DNA from: Deltaproteobacteria bacterium
Lineage (GTDB): Bacteria > Desulfobacterota > Desulfobulbia > Desulfobulbales > BM004
Direction: 5' to 3'
DNA: 6,922 nucleotides
Assembly (NCBI GenBank): GCA_019312695.1
Contig: JAFDCT010000348.1
Span: 1 to 6,922 of the forward strand
Shown here piece by piece: positions 5,211 to 6,922 of this stretch (position 1 is the first letter of the stretch; each line of letters starts with the position of its first letter). Position numbers and translations under genes: made by a program. The notes below the pieces were generated by a model. That model did no database searches, was not told the DNA's origin, and worked only from the letters and a program-made list of their open reading frames with translations.

Positions 5211-6905
5211 TTATTTGTCCAGCACTTCGGTAAGCGGGCTTCCTGTTGCTCCCGAAGGTGCTTTAATCTTCAGATACTTTGAAAGGGTTAATGCAATATC
5301 AACAGTTTGAACCTCTCTGAAAATATTTTTTGCAGCCAGACCATTCCCTGCAAAAATGACCGGAACAAAAGTATCATACCGCCAGGGTGATCCATGCGTA
5401 CTGGCTACCGTCAATCCGTCAAAATCATTTACAAACCATTGGGGTTCAAGAACCAGGTAGATATCACCGGAGCGTTTTGGATTAAAGTTGCGAAGAATCT
5501 GCTGATACAATCGAGTATCCGGCATTTTCCCTTCTATGAGGTCAATACTTGGAACTGCATAGGCGATACCATTAAATTTAACCAGTTCTGCCGCAATGGC
5601 CCTGGACACTTCATCTACATCCAGGTTATGTTTTTTCAGCATTTCATTATTCAAATAGACGTACGGATGGTTAAACCCTGAAATAAGTTCTTCGGCTACA
5701 CCGTACTTTGATTTTATTGCTTCGATGGCCCTTGCTTTATCGAGGCTGTCCGGCACAAAATACTGTGCATCGATACCAAATTGGTTCAGCTGGGCAGGAA
5801 CGGCTGCCGCGCCATGATCGGCAGAAAGTACAATGAGCGTATTTGCCAAGCCGACCTGTTTATCAATAAAGACGAACAACTCGGACAGGGTTTTGTCAAG
5901 CCGCAGGAGATTGTCTTCACTTTCCAGGCTCGAGGGGCCAAACAGGTGCCCTACATAATCCGTGGAAGAAAAACTGATTGATAAGTAATCGGTAATTTCA
6001 TCTTTCCCAAGTTCTTCCCTCACTACAAGTTCCTCGGCAAACTTGAGACATAATTCATCCCCCGCAGGACTGACGGTGAGCAATGTGGTGAATAGCTTGC
6101 CATCAGCCTTGCCAAAGGGATGCGGGAATACCACTCCATAACCCGGCAGGTTCGTTTCGTATGCCATATCATCAAAATCGCCGTATATGTATTCTGATTT
6201 TTCATGCATCAGGTCCCAGCTTGTGTCGGCATACTGCAGGGGAAGCTTTTTACTGTTCCACTCCTGCACCCATTGCGGATATGCATCGTAATAATATGTA
6301 CTTGTTACAAACTCCCCTTTTGATTTAGAAAACCAGAACGCTTTGCCGGCATGGCCTGCCATGGTGACAGCCCCGCGGTCTTTAACTGAGACCCCGAATA
6401 TTTTTGCTTTGCCGTTTGAGCTTAACGCCAGTTCGTCGCTGAACGTCGTGGTCAGAATTGTTGAAGGGGAGCGGCCTTCCGTTCCCGCCAGTTTTTGGGT
6501 GGGATCGATTTCAACGTTTCTATCCACGCCGCCATCCGTGCCGACAAGGGAATAGCGGGCATCCTCAATGTTATATACTATCCGGTTGCGTCCTTTATCA
6601 AACCAGATATTTCCTATCATACCGTGGTCGGCCGGATCGGCACCGGTTGCAAGGGTAGCATGACCCACTACAGTCTCGGTATTGGCATGACGGTGATGCG
6701 CGTTTTTATAGACGATTCCCTTTTCGTATAAGTAACGAAAACCGCCCGGCTCAAGTCTGTCGAGAACCATTGCCGGCATGTCTCCTCGAAGCTGGTCAAC
6801 GACAATCTGCAGAACAAGTTTGGGCCTGGCTTGTTGTTTGGCGTTGGCCGAAGTTAAAACCAGAGACGCGAATAAAACAAAAAATACGCACGCAATTCGT
6901 TTCAT
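5211..6905 (-). CDS. PafA-type secreted alkaline phosphatase
   Basis: This is a predicted periplasmic phosphomonoesterase of the alkaline phosphatase superfamily that releases phosphate from organic phosphoesters. Residues 1-22 are a signal peptide with a likely cut after ANA, giving a mature protein of about 540 residues, the usual PafA size. The whole two-zinc site can be placed: D37 (VVDQLRGD), nucleophile T78 (TETVVGH), D316 and H320 (TDYVGH), D363 and H364 (SADHGA), and H504 (STHGSPW). The phosphate-contacting residues typical of PafA are also present, N99 in GNIWFD, and K175 with R177 in KDRGA, which separates it from the diesterase-leaning NPP relatives. The ATG is supported by AGAGGAGA four bases upstream, but only 17 bases of upstream sequence are inside the window, so its promoter and any Pho box cannot be examined. 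The spacing to the next gene is 477 bases, so it is probably not in an operon with it. PafA enzymes are known to stay active without phosphate starvation; whether that holds here is inference. Confidence 0.92.
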   Translation of the reverse strand: MKRIACVFFVLFASLVLTSANAKQQARPKLVLQIVVDQLRGDMPAMVLDRLEPGGFRYLYEKGIVYKNAHHRHANTETVVGHATLATGADPADHGMIGNIWFDKGRNRIVYNIEDARYSLVGTDGGVDRNVEIDPTQKLAGTEGRSPSTILTTTFSDELALSSNGKAKIFGVSVKDRGAVTMAGHAGKAFWFSKSKGEFVTSTYYYDAYPQWVQEWNSKKLPLQYADTSWDLMHEKSEYIYGDFDDMAYETNLPGYGVVFPHPFGKADGKLFTTLLTVSPAGDELCLKFAEELVVREELGKDEITDYLSISFSSTDYVGHLFGPSSLESEDNLLRLDKTLSELFVFIDKQVGLANTLIVLSADHGAAAVPAQLNQFGIDAQYFVPDSLDKARAIEAIKSKYGVAEELISGFNHPYVYLNNEMLKKHNLDVDEVSRAIAAELVKFNGIAYAVPSIDLIEGKMPDTRLYQQILRNFNPKRSGDIYLVLEPQWFVNDFDGLTVASTHGSPWRYDTFVPVIFAGNGLAAKNIFREVQTVDIALTLSKYLKIKAPSGATGSPLTEVLDK

Positions 6906-6922
6906 TTTCTCCTCTGCTAACT

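Noticed and set aside
5394..6731. Several plus-strand and minus-strand frames of 60-95 codons within the phosphatase gene
   Set aside because: They overlap a gene with a full active site and signal peptide, lack ribosome binding sites, and look like shadows of its codons.

Overview
The window reads as ordinary bacterial chromosome, probably from an anaerobic, redox-active Gram-negative such as a sulfate- or metal-reducing Desulfobacterota. That placement is an inference. It rests on the cysteine-rich dicluster ferredoxin-like protein, a small protein with desulforedoxin-like cysteine motifs, two exported hydrolases with signal peptides, and AT-rich spacers between moderately GC-rich genes. 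No rRNA, tRNA, integrase or CRISPR array is visible to refine it.

All five supported genes lie on the minus strand and are read from right to left. From the right they are: a PafA-type secreted alkaline phosphatase (5211-6905); a secreted metallo-beta-lactamase-fold hydrolase of the dihydropterin-synthase-like (COG1237) group (3945-4733); a 64-residue cysteine-rich metal-binding protein (3160-3354); a 434-residue protein joining a winged-helix-like N-terminus to cysteine clusters and two [4Fe-4S] motifs (1340-2644); and a ZIP-family ZupT-like metal transporter (310-1134). They are separated by spacers of 205 to 590 bases, so each is probably its own transcription unit and not part of one operon. 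Only about 70% of the window is coding.

The spacers are the most unusual part. First, the 64-residue gene and the Fe-S gene share a conserved element of about 40 bases, in the same orientation and 75-79 bases before each start codon. A -10-like hexamer follows at nearly the same offset in both. This suggests the two genes are co-regulated. Second, every spacer holds at least one fragment of a degenerate repeat family with cores resembling GCCACAATCTT and TGGCAATGTTAACTAT. An exact 16-bp direct repeat also brackets the metallo-hydrolase gene. These look like decayed small mobile or intergenic repeat elements.

The functional theme is metal and redox handling (ZIP transporter, Fe-S protein, Cys4-type small protein) beside two zinc-dependent periplasmic hydrolases. 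Only the two genes with the common upstream element have sequence evidence linking them; grouping the rest is by proximity alone.
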